39,859 bases of DNA from an uncultured Eubacterium sp. (GTDB taxonomy: Bacteria; Bacillota; Clostridia; Lachnospirales; Lachnospiraceae): contig CAJUDA010000019.1 of NCBI GenBank assembly GCA_910584875.1, positions 24,757-64,615 on the forward strand, in the 5' to 3' direction. The notes under the pieces are model-generated. The model did no database searches. It saw only the letters and a program-made list of their open reading frames with translations, and was not told the origin of the DNA. Positions 32,043 through 39,719 of the stretch are shown here, in pieces. Made by a program: the position numbers and the translations under genes. The first letter of the stretch is position 1, and each line of letters starts with the position of its first letter.

Positions 32043-33654
32043 ATGGAAGCAGGATTAACGCTTGGCAGCCTATTTGACGGTATCGGCGGTTTCTGCTACG
32101 CAGCACAGCTAACGGGCAGGATAACGCCGATATGGGCCGCAGAGATTGAGCCGAGTTGTATTGACATAACACGCTACCGATTCCCGGAAGTTATGCACGT
32201 TGGGAGCGTGACGGAGTTAAAAGGCGACGAAATACAACCCGTGGATATAATCACTTTCGGGAGTCCGTGCCAAGATTTAAGCATAGCAGGGCAGAGAAAG
32301 GGGTTAAAGGGCAACCGTTCCGGGTTGTTCATGGAAGCAATCAGAATCATAGAGGAAATGAGGTTAGCAACAAATGGTAAATATCCAACTTTCATTATTT
32401 GGGAGAACGTACCCGGTGCTTTTTCATCAGCAGACGGAGCAGATTTTAGAGCCGTGCTTGAAAAAGTCACAAAAACCAGTATTCCAATGCCTGCAAGTGG
32501 CAGGTGGGCAACCGCAGGAATGGTTAGAGGGGGAGAGGTTGACGCAGCTTGGAGAGTGCTTGACGCCCAATTTTGGGGAGTACCCCAACGTAGAAAGAGA
32601 ATCTACCTTGTCGGAGATTTTGGAGGACAACGTGCCGGAGAAATACTCTTTAAGTCCGAAAGCCTGCTTGGGTATCATACGAAGAGCAAAGGCGAAAGGG
32701 CGGAAGTTGCCGGAGAATCTACGGATAGCCTTAGAGCAGAAAATAGCGGAGCAGGGGGGGAGATAATCGGGTTGGACTTTGCACACGCTGACAGCGTAGT
32801 AAGGACTTTTGAGGATAAGACCCCTACGTTATTGCAGAATATGGGAAGTGCAGGCGGTCAGATACCTTGCGTAATGCACGAAAGGCGGACGGTGGCAGGC
32901 TTTACATATAACCAAGGCGGAGAGGGAAAGGGGTTAGGATTCGAGGAAGAAAAAGCACCTACCATTATGACAGGTGGCAGAGGGGCGGTATTCATGGAAA
33001 AGAAAAGCGTTATCCCTTTGCGTGATGAAGTGACCCGGAATAAGGCAAGTAACGGATTAGGCGTTGGGGAAGTCGGGGGACCATGCCCGACACTTACCAC
33101 GGCGGACGTACACAGCGTTTTCTACGAAGCCTATCAGCACCACGGATACAGGGAGAGTAGCACAAGCGGTACGCTTACGGCAGACCAAAACAGTACCATA
33201 AGGGGCGATACGCCTTTAGTGGTCCGCACGGATAAGAGAGCCTTTGAATTGAATCAGCACGGCGGATACAGGGAAACAGACGCAAGCGGAACATTAAGGG
33301 CAGCAGGGGGGGGATTACGGCGGAGGGTCGGAAACAATCATAACCGAGAGCCACAGGACAAAGGAGAATACCCCTAGCAAGCCAAGAAGCATAAAGGACA
33401 TTCTGAAAAAGGCGGTGCAACGTGTTATCTATGTTATACGCCGATTGACCCCGGTAGAGTGTGAGAGGTTGCAGGGCTACCCGGATAACTGGACGAAATA
33501 CGGTGCAGACGGCACGGAAATAGCCGATACGGCACGTTATAGGGCAATAGGCAATAGTATATGTGTCTTTTGTGCGGAAAGGGTGTATTTGGGGATTTTA
33601 GACGCATTGACGGAGGTATCAGAAAGTGAAAGAGAAAAGAAAAACATTTTATAA
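32043..33654 (+). pseudogene. C5-cytosine DNA methyltransferase split by a +1 shift in a G8 run
   Basis: The N-terminal frame (32043-33377) has motif I S-L-F-D-G-I-G-G (9-16), the catalytic Cys76 in G-S-P-C-Q-D-L, motif VI E-N-V (121-123) and motif VIII W-G-V-P-Q-R-R-K-R. It then ends early. Motif IX (R-R-L-T-P-V-E-C-E-R-L-Q-G-Y-P-D) and motif X (A-I-G-N-S) are in another frame from 33415 to 33654. Reading seven instead of eight G at 33306-33313 joins them into one 536-residue protein continuing G-G-D-Y-G-G-G-S-E-T-I-I-T-E-S. As written, the enzyme would lack motifs IX and X. The region between VIII and IX has repeated P/G-T-L segments typical of phage methyltransferases. Slippage phase variation or an error are the alternatives. 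Confidence 0.85.
33306..33313 (+). repeat. G8 homopolymer in methyltransferase frame
   Basis: Eight consecutive G sit exactly where the methyltransferase changes frame. Deletion of one G restores the complete protein. Confidence 0.85.
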
Positions 33655-33820
33655 GACCATGTTTCGGTATTGGGCCAGGGAGAAGTTAAAGCCGTTCTTA
33701 ATCAAGTTGCTTATTATATCGTTAGTTGTTGCGGTTGGATTCTTTGCCTTTGTATGGTTAATGGCTTATTTGTTGGCGTGTGGGGAAGCAGCAGGATTAG
33801 GGCAGGGGTTGAGGGTATGA
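33626..33820 (+). CDS. small single-pass membrane protein
   Basis: This 64-residue protein with GTG 33626 after CGGAGG has a basic N-terminus (M-K-E-K-R-K-T-F-Y-K) and one long hydrophobic helix (L-I-K-L-L-I-I-S-L-V-V-A-V-G-F-F-A-F-V-W, residues about 25-50). Holin-like size and layout are noted, but the location in an early region argues against lysis. It overlaps the methyltransferase end by 29 bases and the next gene by 4 bases. Confidence 0.55.
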   Translation: MKEKRKTFYKTMFRYWAREKLKPFLIKLLIISLVVAVGFFAFVWLMAYLLACGEAAGLGQGLRV

Positions 33821-34083
33821 AAAAATGTAGCATTTGCGGTAAGTCTGCCTTGGAGGTCGTGGAAGTTTGCCTGGAATGTTTGCAGAGGGCAGCAGTTGAC
33901 CCAAGACAGATAAAACGGTTAAAGCAGATTAGCAGCATTTTAAGCATTACGGCAGGGACCGACACGAATATAAAGGAGTGTATGGAAAGCATATTGGAGA
34001 TTGCGGAGGGTTTGGAAAGGAGCGGTAGCATTGGCAAAGAAGAGCAGACGGAAAAAGGGGCAGCAGTTCCCGAAAAGCAATAA
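33817..34083 (+). CDS. small protein with N-terminal zinc-finger-like motif
   Basis: This 88-residue protein begins M-K-K-C-S-I-C-G-K-S and has a second pair C-L-E-C at residues 17-20, a CxxC...CxxC arrangement like a zinc ribbon, followed by a helical C-terminal region (K-R-L-K-Q-I-S-S-I-L-S-I) . DNA or protein binding is plausible. ATG 33817 overlaps the membrane-protein stop as ATGA. An upstream in-frame extension from 33670 has no ribosome site. Confidence 0.6.
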   Translation: MKKCSICGKSALEVVEVCLECLQRAAVDPRQIKRLKQISSILSITAGTDTNIKECMESILEIAEGLERSGSIGKEEQTEKGAAVPEKQ

Positions 34084-34327
34084 GGTTACATACAACAAAT
34101 ACAAGCCGAACAGGCAGGCAAGGCGGTTAGGGATAAAGGCGGAAACACCGCCGAAGCAGGAAGAGCCTAAGAGGGTATCCAAGGCGGAGATATTGAGGGA
34201 TAGGGTGCAGCAGGCAAAGGAAGCGGAAAGGCGGATAGTACCGCAGGGTATGACCTACGGGGAATATCTGCAATATCTGAACGGAAAACGGCAGCAGTTG
34301 GAGCAGAAAAGGGCAAAATCTGAATAA
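34031..34327 (+). CDS. small basic protein
   Basis: This 98-residue Lys/Arg/Gln-rich protein (K-K-S-R-R-K-K-G-Q at the N-terminus, coiled-coil-like Q-Q-A-K-E-A-E-R-R later) has the start TTG 34031 after GGAAAGGAG (34014-34022), overlapping the previous gene by 53 bases. A nucleic-acid-binding function is suggested only by charge. It ends directly before a set of palindromic sites. Confidence 0.55.
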   Translation: MAKKSRRKKGQQFPKSNKVTYNKYKPNRQARRLGIKAETPPKQEEPKRVSKAEILRDRVQQAKEAERRIVPQGMTYGEYLQYLNGKRQQLEQKRAKSE

Positions 34328-34422
34328 TACTTATATAAGTATACAGATTGCACAAAGAACGGCTATACTTATACAAGTATATTTGTGGATGTTTCCGGGT
34401 TGTATTTATACTTATATAAGTA
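34328..34422. promoter_or_regulatory. three palindromic operator-like sites
   Basis: TACTTATATAAGTA occurs at 34328-34341 and 34409-34422 (perfect 14-bp palindromes), and TACTTATACAAGTA at 34366-34379 (one mismatch). Starts are 38 and 43 bases apart. The same palindrome lies before rep (27221-27252). The 137-base gap between genes holds little else. Confidence 0.65.
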
Positions 34423-34465
34423 TATAATGGAATCATCAAAGGAAAGCAAACGGAGGTAGCCGGAT

Positions 34466-34705
34466 ATGAAGAAAGAATACACATTCGAGGAATTGGGATA
34501 TTTTGCAGAAAGGGAATGTAAAGCAATCAAGGACAGCTTGCAGGGGTGCAGTTACATGAACTTTGATATTTCTTGGAGTAATTGGGCGGGTAATTGCACT
34601 CTGATAGTTGCAACCGATTACGAAGCAGAGGAAAAGGAAATAAAGGATTTTTTCTTACATTGTGCTTTAAGCATGATATTTCAGATTAAAAGGACGGTTG
34701 AATAG
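34466..34705 (+). CDS. small unknown protein downstream of palindromes
   Basis: This 79-residue acidic/mixed protein starts with ATG 34466 after GGAGG. It contains F-E-E-L-G-Y-F-A-E-R-E and a central aromatic strand region (F-D-I-S-W-S-N-W-A-G-N-C-T-L-I-V-A). No family is recognised. It is the first gene after the three palindromes and is followed by a 300-base gene-poor region, so it may form its own regulated unit. Confidence 0.55.
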   Translation: MKKEYTFEELGYFAERECKAIKDSLQGCSYMNFDISWSNWAGNCTLIVATDYEAEEKEIKDFFLHCALSMIFQIKRTVE

Positions 34706-34710
34706 CCGAA

Positions 34711-34847
34711 ATAGCGGTTTATCCGCTATCAAGACAGGTCGGCAACCTGTTTTCTGACGAGGGCAAGCCAATAGCCGTAGCAGGGATAGAGTGAAAAAAT
34801 AGCAGCGGGCACACCAAGCTAGAGAGTGTGTAGACGGTCAACAGGTT
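34711..34847 (+). ncRNA. candidate structured RNA with competing hairpins
   Basis: The gap 34706-35019 has no convincing gene. It holds the hairpin ATAGCGG/CCGCTAT (34711-34717, 34723-34729), a terminator-like AAGACAGGT/ACCTGTTTT stem (34731-34753), a GCACAC/GTGTGT stem (34809-34831) and AACAGGTT (34840-34847), which can pair with AACCTGTT (34744-34751) and so compete with the terminator-like stem. This is the layout of an attenuator, antisense control RNA or single-strand origin. I do not recognise a known family. Downstream are direct repeats AAAGGCGGTTG (34898, 34939) and a GTGTGC/GCACAC hairpin just before the next ribosome site. Confidence 0.4.
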
Positions 34848-35019
34848 TTTCGTAATTTTTTAATGTGAAAAATTGCAACGCCTATCACAAATGCCGGAAA
34901 GGCGGTTGGATTCCATGATAAGGGGACCACCGAAACGAAAAGGCGGTTGCACATTTTATAGAGTGCAAGCCTTGGGGATTGTATAAAGTGTGCAAGCACA
35001 CCCAAAGGAGGAAAAGACA

Positions 35020-35349
35020 TTGGTTAAAGGGAATACGGTAAAAATGCGTGTGGAGGATATGCCGTTTTACCACCGAAGAGGGGCGGAAAACGGGAATACC
35101 TACGTTTCTTTCGGGAAAGTGAAAAGGGGCGGTAATGAGCCGTATTGTTACACGCAGGAAAAACAGTGTGCGGGGCATATATGCCGTGTGCTGACCCCGG
35201 AAAAGGTCATAGATAAGGCGGTTGTTATCCGTGAGGACGGCACGGTATGGGATATATGGTTAAGCAACTTTGAATCTTGGGAACTGATAGAGATTGAGAG
35301 GGAGGGAGGAAATGGCAGCGGGAAAAGTGGAAATGACGCAGGAGGATAA
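35020..35349 (+). CDS. unknown small phage protein
   Basis: This 109-residue protein has TTG 35020 preceded by AAAGGAGG, while the GTG at 34990 would include the ribosome site and is rejected. The sequence is beta-rich with paired Cys (C-Y-T-Q-E-K-Q-C-A-G-H-I-C). No family is recognised. It overlaps the next gene by 38 bases and leads the partition-gene operon. Confidence 0.55.
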   Translation: MVKGNTVKMRVEDMPFYHRRGAENGNTYVSFGKVKRGGNEPYCYTQEKQCAGHICRVLTPEKVIDKAVVIREDGTVWDIWLSNFESWELIEIEREGGNGSGKSGNDAGG

Positions 35350-35581
35350 AGCGTATTTCAAAAATGGGGTAAAGACCCTATGCGGTACGGAATTGATTTT
35401 TGCAACCAAGGTTATCAATGACCCGGACATAAAAAAGATATTCACGCAAGGCGACCTTGATTTTATGAATAAGGAGTTAGGCAGGCGGGCAGGGGCGATA
35501 TTTGCAGGGATATTAAGAGGGTTTAAGAAAAAGGACTTTGCGGAAGTGCAGAAAATATTAACAGGAGGTAAGGAAGAATGA
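35312..35581 (+). CDS. small helical protein before parA
   Basis: This 89-residue protein with ATG 35312 follows GGAGGGAGGA. It is helical and basic near the end (G-F-K-K-K-D-F-A-E-V-Q-K). Its ATGA overlap with parA suggests coupled translation. Small genes next to plasmid parA can encode centromere-binding or regulatory proteins, but no motif supports this. Confidence 0.6.
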   Translation: MAAGKVEMTQEDKAYFKNGVKTLCGTELIFATKVINDPDIKKIFTQGDLDFMNKELGRRAGAIFAGILRGFKKKDFAEVQKILTGGKEE

Positions 35582-36330
35582 AAACTATTGCAGTTATCAA
35601 CATGAAAGGCGGATGTGCCAAGACCACGACAACGGTAAATATGGCTCATATCTTAGCCAAGGACTACGGTAAAAAGGTATTGGTTATTGACAACGACAAG
35701 CAGGGCAATCTTTCCAAGGCTTGCGGTGTATGGAGTTATGAGAAGCCGAGCCTTGCGGATATTCTGACCGGGCAGCAGGGCATAGAATCCGTGACGCAGG
35801 AAACGAACACGGAGCGGTTAAGGGCGATTCCTGCAAATATGCACCTTTTGACCGCTAACCTCATGGTAATTAAGGACGAGGAACGGCAGCAGGCGACAAT
35901 ATTAGCCGGGGAATTGGAAAAGGTAAAGGGCGAGTATGACTATTGCATTATTGATTGTCCGCCGGATATAAATATTTCTGTTATCAACGCCCTTGTGACA
36001 GCGGACGAGGTTATTATACCGATTAAGATTGACGGTTACGCCTTTGACGGCATGGACGAACTGGAAGAGCAGATAAACAACGCCAAGAAGCTTAACCCGA
36101 AACTGAAATTGAGGGGTTGCCTTGTGACAATGTTCTATAACCGTGATGTATGCAGGCAGGGGGAGGAATGGTTGCAGAATCAACGTTACCCGGTATTTAA
36201 AACGCATATCCGCAGGACGGAAAAGGCGGACGAGGTTACTTTTACAAATGAAAGCCTTATGGAGTATTCCCCACGTTCCGGGGCCGCAAGGGATTACAAG
36301 GCGTTTGTGCGTGAGTATTTGGAGGTTTAG
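35578..36330 (+). CDS. parA: ParA/Soj-type partition ATPase
   Basis: This 250-residue ParA-family ATPase moves DNA by dynamic binding with ParB. The deviant Walker A K-G-G-C-A-K-T-T (10-17) carries both signature lysines. V-I-D-N-D-K-Q-G-N-L-S is the A' motif and C-I-I-D-C-P-P-D the Walker B. It lacks the N-terminal HTH of type Ia plasmid ParA, so it is Soj-like. It lies in an operon with three small genes and parB downstream. It supports an extrachromosomal, plasmid-like state of the element. Confidence 0.93.
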   Translation: MKTIAVINMKGGCAKTTTTVNMAHILAKDYGKKVLVIDNDKQGNLSKACGVWSYEKPSLADILTGQQGIESVTQETNTERLRAIPANMHLLTANLMVIKDEERQQATILAGELEKVKGEYDYCIIDCPPDINISVINALVTADEVIIPIKIDGYAFDGMDELEEQINNAKKLNPKLKLRGCLVTMFYNRDVCRQGEEWLQNQRYPVFKTHIRRTEKADEVTFTNESLMEYSPRSGAARDYKAFVREYLEV

Positions 36331-36331
36331 C

Positions 36332-36541
36332 ATGGGAGGGTACAAGAATACAGAGGGATACCCCGACCCGACCGCAGGCATGGCGATACATGAGGTACAG
36401 AAAGAGGAAAGGCGGAAAGAGCATAACGAAGCCGTGAGTACGCTTATCACAATGCTAAAGCAGATAATCAGCCTTGCCGGGTTTGAGTTGGTCGGGCGTA
36501 TCGTCTTAAAGGATAAGAAAACAGGAAAGGAGTACAGGTAA
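36332..36541 (+). CDS. small unknown protein after parA
   Basis: This 69-residue protein, ATG 36332, lies one base after the parA stop. The N-terminus is G/P-rich (G-G-Y-K-N-T-E-G-Y-P-D-P-T-A), followed by a charged helix (E-V-Q-K-E-E-R-R-K-E-H-N-E-A) and a hydrophobic one. It may be a phage family of short proteins starting Y-x-N-x-E-G-Y-x-D-P-T-A, seen in many Firmicutes phages (recollection, weak). Confidence 0.65.
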   Translation: MGGYKNTEGYPDPTAGMAIHEVQKEERRKEHNEAVSTLITMLKQIISLAGFELVGRIVLKDKKTGKEYR

Positions 36542-36996
36542 TGCTTGTAAATTTAGAGGATTTGAAGAAACCCGAAGAGCAGAGGGCGGAACTTAAAAAG
36601 AGTATCTACCGTGCAAAGGGGCAGATAGAGAAGCAGACGGAAAACCTCAAAGAGTTATTCGGGTTGATAAAGAAACGCCCGGACCTGCCAATAGTGGCAA
36701 TGGTAGATAGTGAGATTGTGGCAGATGATGGTTGTTGCTACTGGATGGGAAGTTGGGGAAGCTGCCTTATTGATAAATATATTGTGCATGAGGATTACGG
36801 CGTTATCTTCTATGAAGAGGGAAAACCCGATACGGTCGATATTTTTGAAAAGTATTTTGACTATGCGGAATGTGGCATAGATGAAGAATTGCAGGACGAG
36901 GAAGCCTTACCACTAATGAGGGCAAAAGTTGATTCCTTGGATTGGAAAGAAGCGATTATAGTATATATCCAAGTGCCGGACGCTGAAATTTGTTAA
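36541..36996 (+). CDS. unknown acidic phage protein
   Basis: This 151-residue protein overlaps the previous stop by one base (TAATG). It begins with a long helix (E-E-Q-R-A-E-L-K-K-S-I-Y-R-A-K-G) followed by a beta-rich acidic domain (A-M-V-D-S-E-I-V-A-D-D-G-C-C-Y-W-M-G-S-W-G-S). No family is recognised. It is located between parA and parB in the same operon. Confidence 0.6.
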   Translation: MLVNLEDLKKPEEQRAELKKSIYRAKGQIEKQTENLKELFGLIKKRPDLPIVAMVDSEIVADDGCCYWMGSWGSCLIDKYIVHEDYGVIFYEEGKPDTVDIFEKYFDYAECGIDEELQDEEALPLMRAKVDSLDWKEAIIVYIQVPDAEIC

Positions 36997-37007
36997 GGAG
37001 GGAGAGT

Positions 37008-37247
37008 ATGGAGCGTAGACCTATTATTATCGTGAATACAGACAACTACCCTACGTTTTGCGATAACCGTTGTAATAACACGGATTGTAAAAAGCATATG
37101 GCAAATATGCGTTTTCATACAGGCGGTTGCAAAATCTCAAAATTGAGAGATACGGAAGAGTGCGAGGGGTACATATCCAAGTGGAAACAGTCGCACAAAG
37201 AAATAGAACAGATAAAAAGAGAAATGAGGGAAACAGGCATTAAATAA
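37008..37247 (+). CDS. small Cys-rich protein upstream of parB
   Basis: This 79-residue protein has ATG 37008 after AAGGAGGGAGAG. Conserved-looking cysteines (F-C-D-N-R-C-N-N-T-D-C-K-K-H and G-G-C-K-I-S) suggest a small zinc-binding fold, and the C-terminus is a charged helix. An upstream start at 36990 would overlap the previous gene and lacks a ribosome site. Confidence 0.6.
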   Translation: MERRPIIIVNTDNYPTFCDNRCNNTDCKKHMANMRFHTGGCKISKLRDTEECEGYISKWKQSHKEIEQIKREMRETGIK

Positions 37248-37252
37248 AAGAA

Positions 37253-37270
37253 TGTGACCGATTCGGACAC
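37253..37270. promoter_or_regulatory. dyad repeat copy 2, candidate parS or operator before parB
   Basis: TGTGACCGATTCGGACAC, identical to 30448-30465, lies in the 52-base gap between the small gene and parB, 30 bases before the parB ATG. Position and dyad symmetry fit a ParB-binding centromere or autoregulatory operator. Confidence 0.5.
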
Positions 37271-37299
37271 CGAAAAAACGAGAAAGAGAGGATTTGAAA

Positions 37300-38781
37300 A
37301 TGGCAGGATTTGACCTTAACAGTTTGCTGAATGGAAAGAGCAAAGGGGCAGCAGGACAGAAGCAGGAAACAGCGGTAGCAGGGCAGGGGCCGGCAGAGGG
37401 GCAGGAAAGCAGTTTTGAGGTTGTAATGCTTGATGTAGAGGACTTAATGCCGAGCAAGGATAATTTCTACACAACCGAGGGAATAAACGAGTTGGCGGAC
37501 GCTATCGAGTTGTCGGGCGGTATCGAGCAGAATTTAGTTGTAAAGCCGGAAGCACACGGAAAGTATGAGGTTATCGCAGGACACCGCCGGAGATTGGCAG
37601 CGTTGAAACTGATAGGGGAGGGCAAGGAAGAGTATAGAAAAGTGCCGTGCCGTATCAAGCATGAATCCGACACCATAAAGGATAAGTTGAGCCTTATTCT
37701 TACCAACGCCACCGCAAGGGAATTGACCGATTGGGAAAAGGTGCAGCAGGCAAAGCAGTTAAAGGAACTTCTTACCGAGTATAAAAAGGCGTTGACGGAG
37801 GAAAACAAGGATAAGCCGAAAGAAGAGCGGGTAAGAATGGGGCGTATCCGTGAAATCGTGGCACAAATGCTTAACACGTCCACTACGCAGATTGGCAGAA
37901 TGGAAGCCATAGAAAACAACTTATCCCCGGAATTTAAGCAGGAGTTGGAAAAAGGCAATATCGGCATTTCTACCGCCCATGAACTTAGCAGGCTTGATGG
38001 GGAGGGGCAGGCAAAAGCCTATCAGCAGTATGAGGAAAAAGGGGAAATGCACATTAAGGACGTGAAGCAGGAGCAGAAAGCGGAAATCACGGACGAACAG
38101 GCGGAGCGTGTGCAAATGGCTATCACGGACGCTATAAAGGGGGAAGCCAACCGGGATATTTTCAAGGTAAAGGATAATTTGGAGGGAATAGAAAAAATGC
38201 TTAGAAAGCATTTTGAAAGGACTTTCAAAGGTTCAAAAATCAACTTGGAGGACGGCAGGCATTTTGTTTACAGGTTTGCAGCAGAGGGAATAACAATTAT
38301 CAATGAGGAATGGCAGAATTACTTGATTGAGTACGCCGACCTTGCGGGGATTGTAGCATTGATGATTGAAAACGGCGACTTGGTTTATGACGATTCCCCG
38401 GAAGAAGTGCAGGGGGAAACGGAGGACGCAGAGGGGGAAACCGAGGAAACATTTAACGGCATGAATGAGCCAACGGCAGCAGTTGACCCGCAGGAGGAAG
38501 AAAAGCCTTTGCCGGGGCAGCAGGATATGAGCGATTACCCGGATTATGTGCCGGAGGTACAGGAAAAGGGATTGAGTTTTACGGAATGGATTGCTAAAAA
38601 ATATGGCATGGGTCAATATACGCTTATCGGAAAGGAGGTTAGGGCGGTCATAGCGTCCGAGTTGGAAGCGAACAAAGGGAAAATGCCTTGTCCGGCAGAA
38701 TGGGAAAACAAAATAACCAACGCCTTATCTGTTTGGGTAATGGGTAAGACAAAAGAGTATCAGCAGTATTTACAGAGTTAG
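37300..38781 (+). CDS. parB: ParB-like partition protein
   Basis: This 493-residue protein has a ParB N-terminal CTP-binding domain (E-V-V-M-L-D-V-E-D-L-M-P-S-K-D-N-F, then G-G-I-E-Q-N-L-V-V-K-P and V-I-A-G-H-R-R-R-L-A-A near residue 95), a central HTH (R-E-I-V-A-Q-M-L-N-T-S-T-T-Q-I-G-R-M-E) and a long extra C-terminal region with an acidic linker and a final W-I-A-K-K-Y-G domain. It would load on a centromere and activate ParA. It is larger than chromosomal ParB (about 280-300), as often in phage-plasmids. ATG 37300 follows AGAGAGG. Confidence 0.9.
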   Translation: MAGFDLNSLLNGKSKGAAGQKQETAVAGQGPAEGQESSFEVVMLDVEDLMPSKDNFYTTEGINELADAIELSGGIEQNLVVKPEAHGKYEVIAGHRRRLAALKLIGEGKEEYRKVPCRIKHESDTIKDKLSLILTNATARELTDWEKVQQAKQLKELLTEYKKALTEENKDKPKEERVRMGRIREIVAQMLNTSTTQIGRMEAIENNLSPEFKQELEKGNIGISTAHELSRLDGEGQAKAYQQYEEKGEMHIKDVKQEQKAEITDEQAERVQMAITDAIKGEANRDIFKVKDNLEGIEKMLRKHFERTFKGSKINLEDGRHFVYRFAAEGITIINEEWQNYLIEYADLAGIVALMIENGDLVYDDSPEEVQGETEDAEGETEETFNGMNEPTAAVDPQEEEKPLPGQQDMSDYPDYVPEVQEKGLSFTEWIAKKYGMGQYTLIGKEVRAVIASELEANKGKMPCPAEWENKITNALSVWVMGKTKEYQQYLQS

Positions 38782-38791
38782 GCGGTGCAGT

Positions 38792-39127
38792 ATGGACCGT
38801 ATCGAGTATAGGGAGGGAATCATATATTACGGTGGCAGCAGGGCAGGAACGGAGTTAGAAACGGTTATACTTGTCCTGTCTGCCACGGGCAGGAAAACAG
38901 TAAGTGAAACGTGCGATTTGCTGAATCAGTTAATGCAATCCTTTGATGATACTATGGCAAGCCTAAAGGACATTATGGAGGGAATAGGCGGATTGTTGGA
39001 GGTATCACAAGATATTTGCGAATCCTGCAAGGGCAGGAGGACACGGCACGGCAGCAGGATTAAGGCAGGAAAGCCAAGAAAAGCGGTAGCAAGTATCAAA
39101 TGGCATGAGAAATACAGACCGCCATAA
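38792..39127 (+). CDS. unknown protein downstream of parB
   Basis: This 111-residue protein, 10 bases after parB, has a hydrophobic/helical middle (L-L-N-Q-L-M-Q-S-F-D-D-T-M-A-S-L), a CxxC-like pair (C-E-S-C) and a basic Arg/Lys/His-rich C-terminus (K-G-R-R-T-R-H-G-S-R-I-K). No family is recognised. It sits between parB and the late activator. Confidence 0.55.
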   Translation: MDRIEYREGIIYYGGSRAGTELETVILVLSATGRKTVSETCDLLNQLMQSFDDTMASLKDIMEGIGGLLEVSQDICESCKGRRTRHGSRIKAGKPRKAVASIKWHEKYRPP

Positions 39128-39145
39128 AAGAAAGGATATGCAATT

Positions 39146-39625
39146 ATGAAAAATTTGGAAGTGGAAGCAATCTTAAAGTTTTACAGATATGTTGACCTTG
39201 ATATAAAGGTGGCGAGTGAGTGGCTAGAGCAGTACGAAGCCGGGTATAATCCGCTTGGGGCCGTTGTCTATGACGGTATGCCCCACGGTAGCACTCTATC
39301 CGATTCCACGGCTCTACTTGCCGTAAAATTGGCGGAAGTTGACACAAGGGAGAGTATCGACACTCTGAAAAAGAGGATTAAGGAGTTGAAAAAACTTAGG
39401 ACGGAGATTTTCAAGGAAATTTCAGCACTTACGCCGATACATAAAACCATTATCAGCGGATTCTACATAAAAGGTCAAAAATGGGAACGCATAGCGGAAC
39501 AAATTAGTTACAGTGTAAGGCAGAGTAAAAATATAAGGTGCGTTGCCTTGGAAGCCTTGGGCGGAAAATTTGCAAGGAATAGGAATATTTCACGAAGCAA
39601 AATTATAGGCGAAATCATCAAGTAA
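39146..39625 (+). CDS. ArpU/RinA-like phage late transcription activator
   Basis: This 159-residue protein resembles the ArpU/RinA family, which activates late (packaging and structural) genes in siphoviruses of Firmicutes and typically lies just before terminase. An N-terminal helical part contains Y-R-Y-V-D-L-D-I-K, and a C-terminal sigma-70 region-4-like HTH is seen (I-S-G-F-Y-I-K-G-Q-K-W-E-R-I-A-E-Q-I-S-Y-S). Right after it is a TATAAT with upstream ATTGCCCG repeats, the likely target. It marks the boundary between the early and late modules. Confidence 0.75.
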   Translation: MKNLEVEAILKFYRYVDLDIKVASEWLEQYEAGYNPLGAVVYDGMPHGSTLSDSTALLAVKLAEVDTRESIDTLKKRIKELKKLRTEIFKEISALTPIHKTIISGFYIKGQKWERIAEQISYSVRQSKNIRCVALEALGGKFARNRNISRSKIIGEIIK

Positions 39626-39627
39626 AG

Positions 39628-39662
39628 ATTGCCCGCCATTGCCCGATTTTTTGTGATATAAT
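39628..39662 (+). promoter_or_regulatory. candidate activator-dependent late promoter
   Basis: TATAAT (39657-39662) has no -35 consensus. Two ATTGCCCG direct repeats, 39628-39635 and 39638-39645, lie one helical turn apart across the -35 region. This fits binding by the activator encoded just upstream. Confidence 0.55.
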
Positions 39663-39682
39663 GCAAAAGTAAAATACCGCAG

Positions 39683-39719
39683 GGGCAGCAGGGATAAAGT
39701 TAAAATCCCGCTGCCCTTT
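39683..39719 (+). promoter_or_regulatory. stem-loop in leader of truncated late unit
   Basis: GGGCAGC-A-GGGA (39683-39694) pairs with TCCC-GCTGCCC (39706-39716) with a bulged A, then TTT. It starts about 15 bases after the expected transcription start. A strong ribosome site (GAAAGGAGG, about 39796-39804) near the end shows that the next gene begins just beyond the usable sequence. Confidence 0.5.

Noticed and set aside
32374..32766. 130-codon + strand frame inside the methyltransferase
   Set aside because: It overlaps the methyltransferase region containing motifs VI-VIII, which reads correctly in the other frame; no ribosome site or family.
33626..33820. Holin
   Set aside because: Single hydrophobic helix and small size fit, but it lies in an early module with no endolysin nearby.
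34891..34986. 31-codon ATG frame in the structured gap before the partition operon
   Set aside because: No ribosome site precedes it and it overlaps the direct repeats and hairpins; kept as non-coding.
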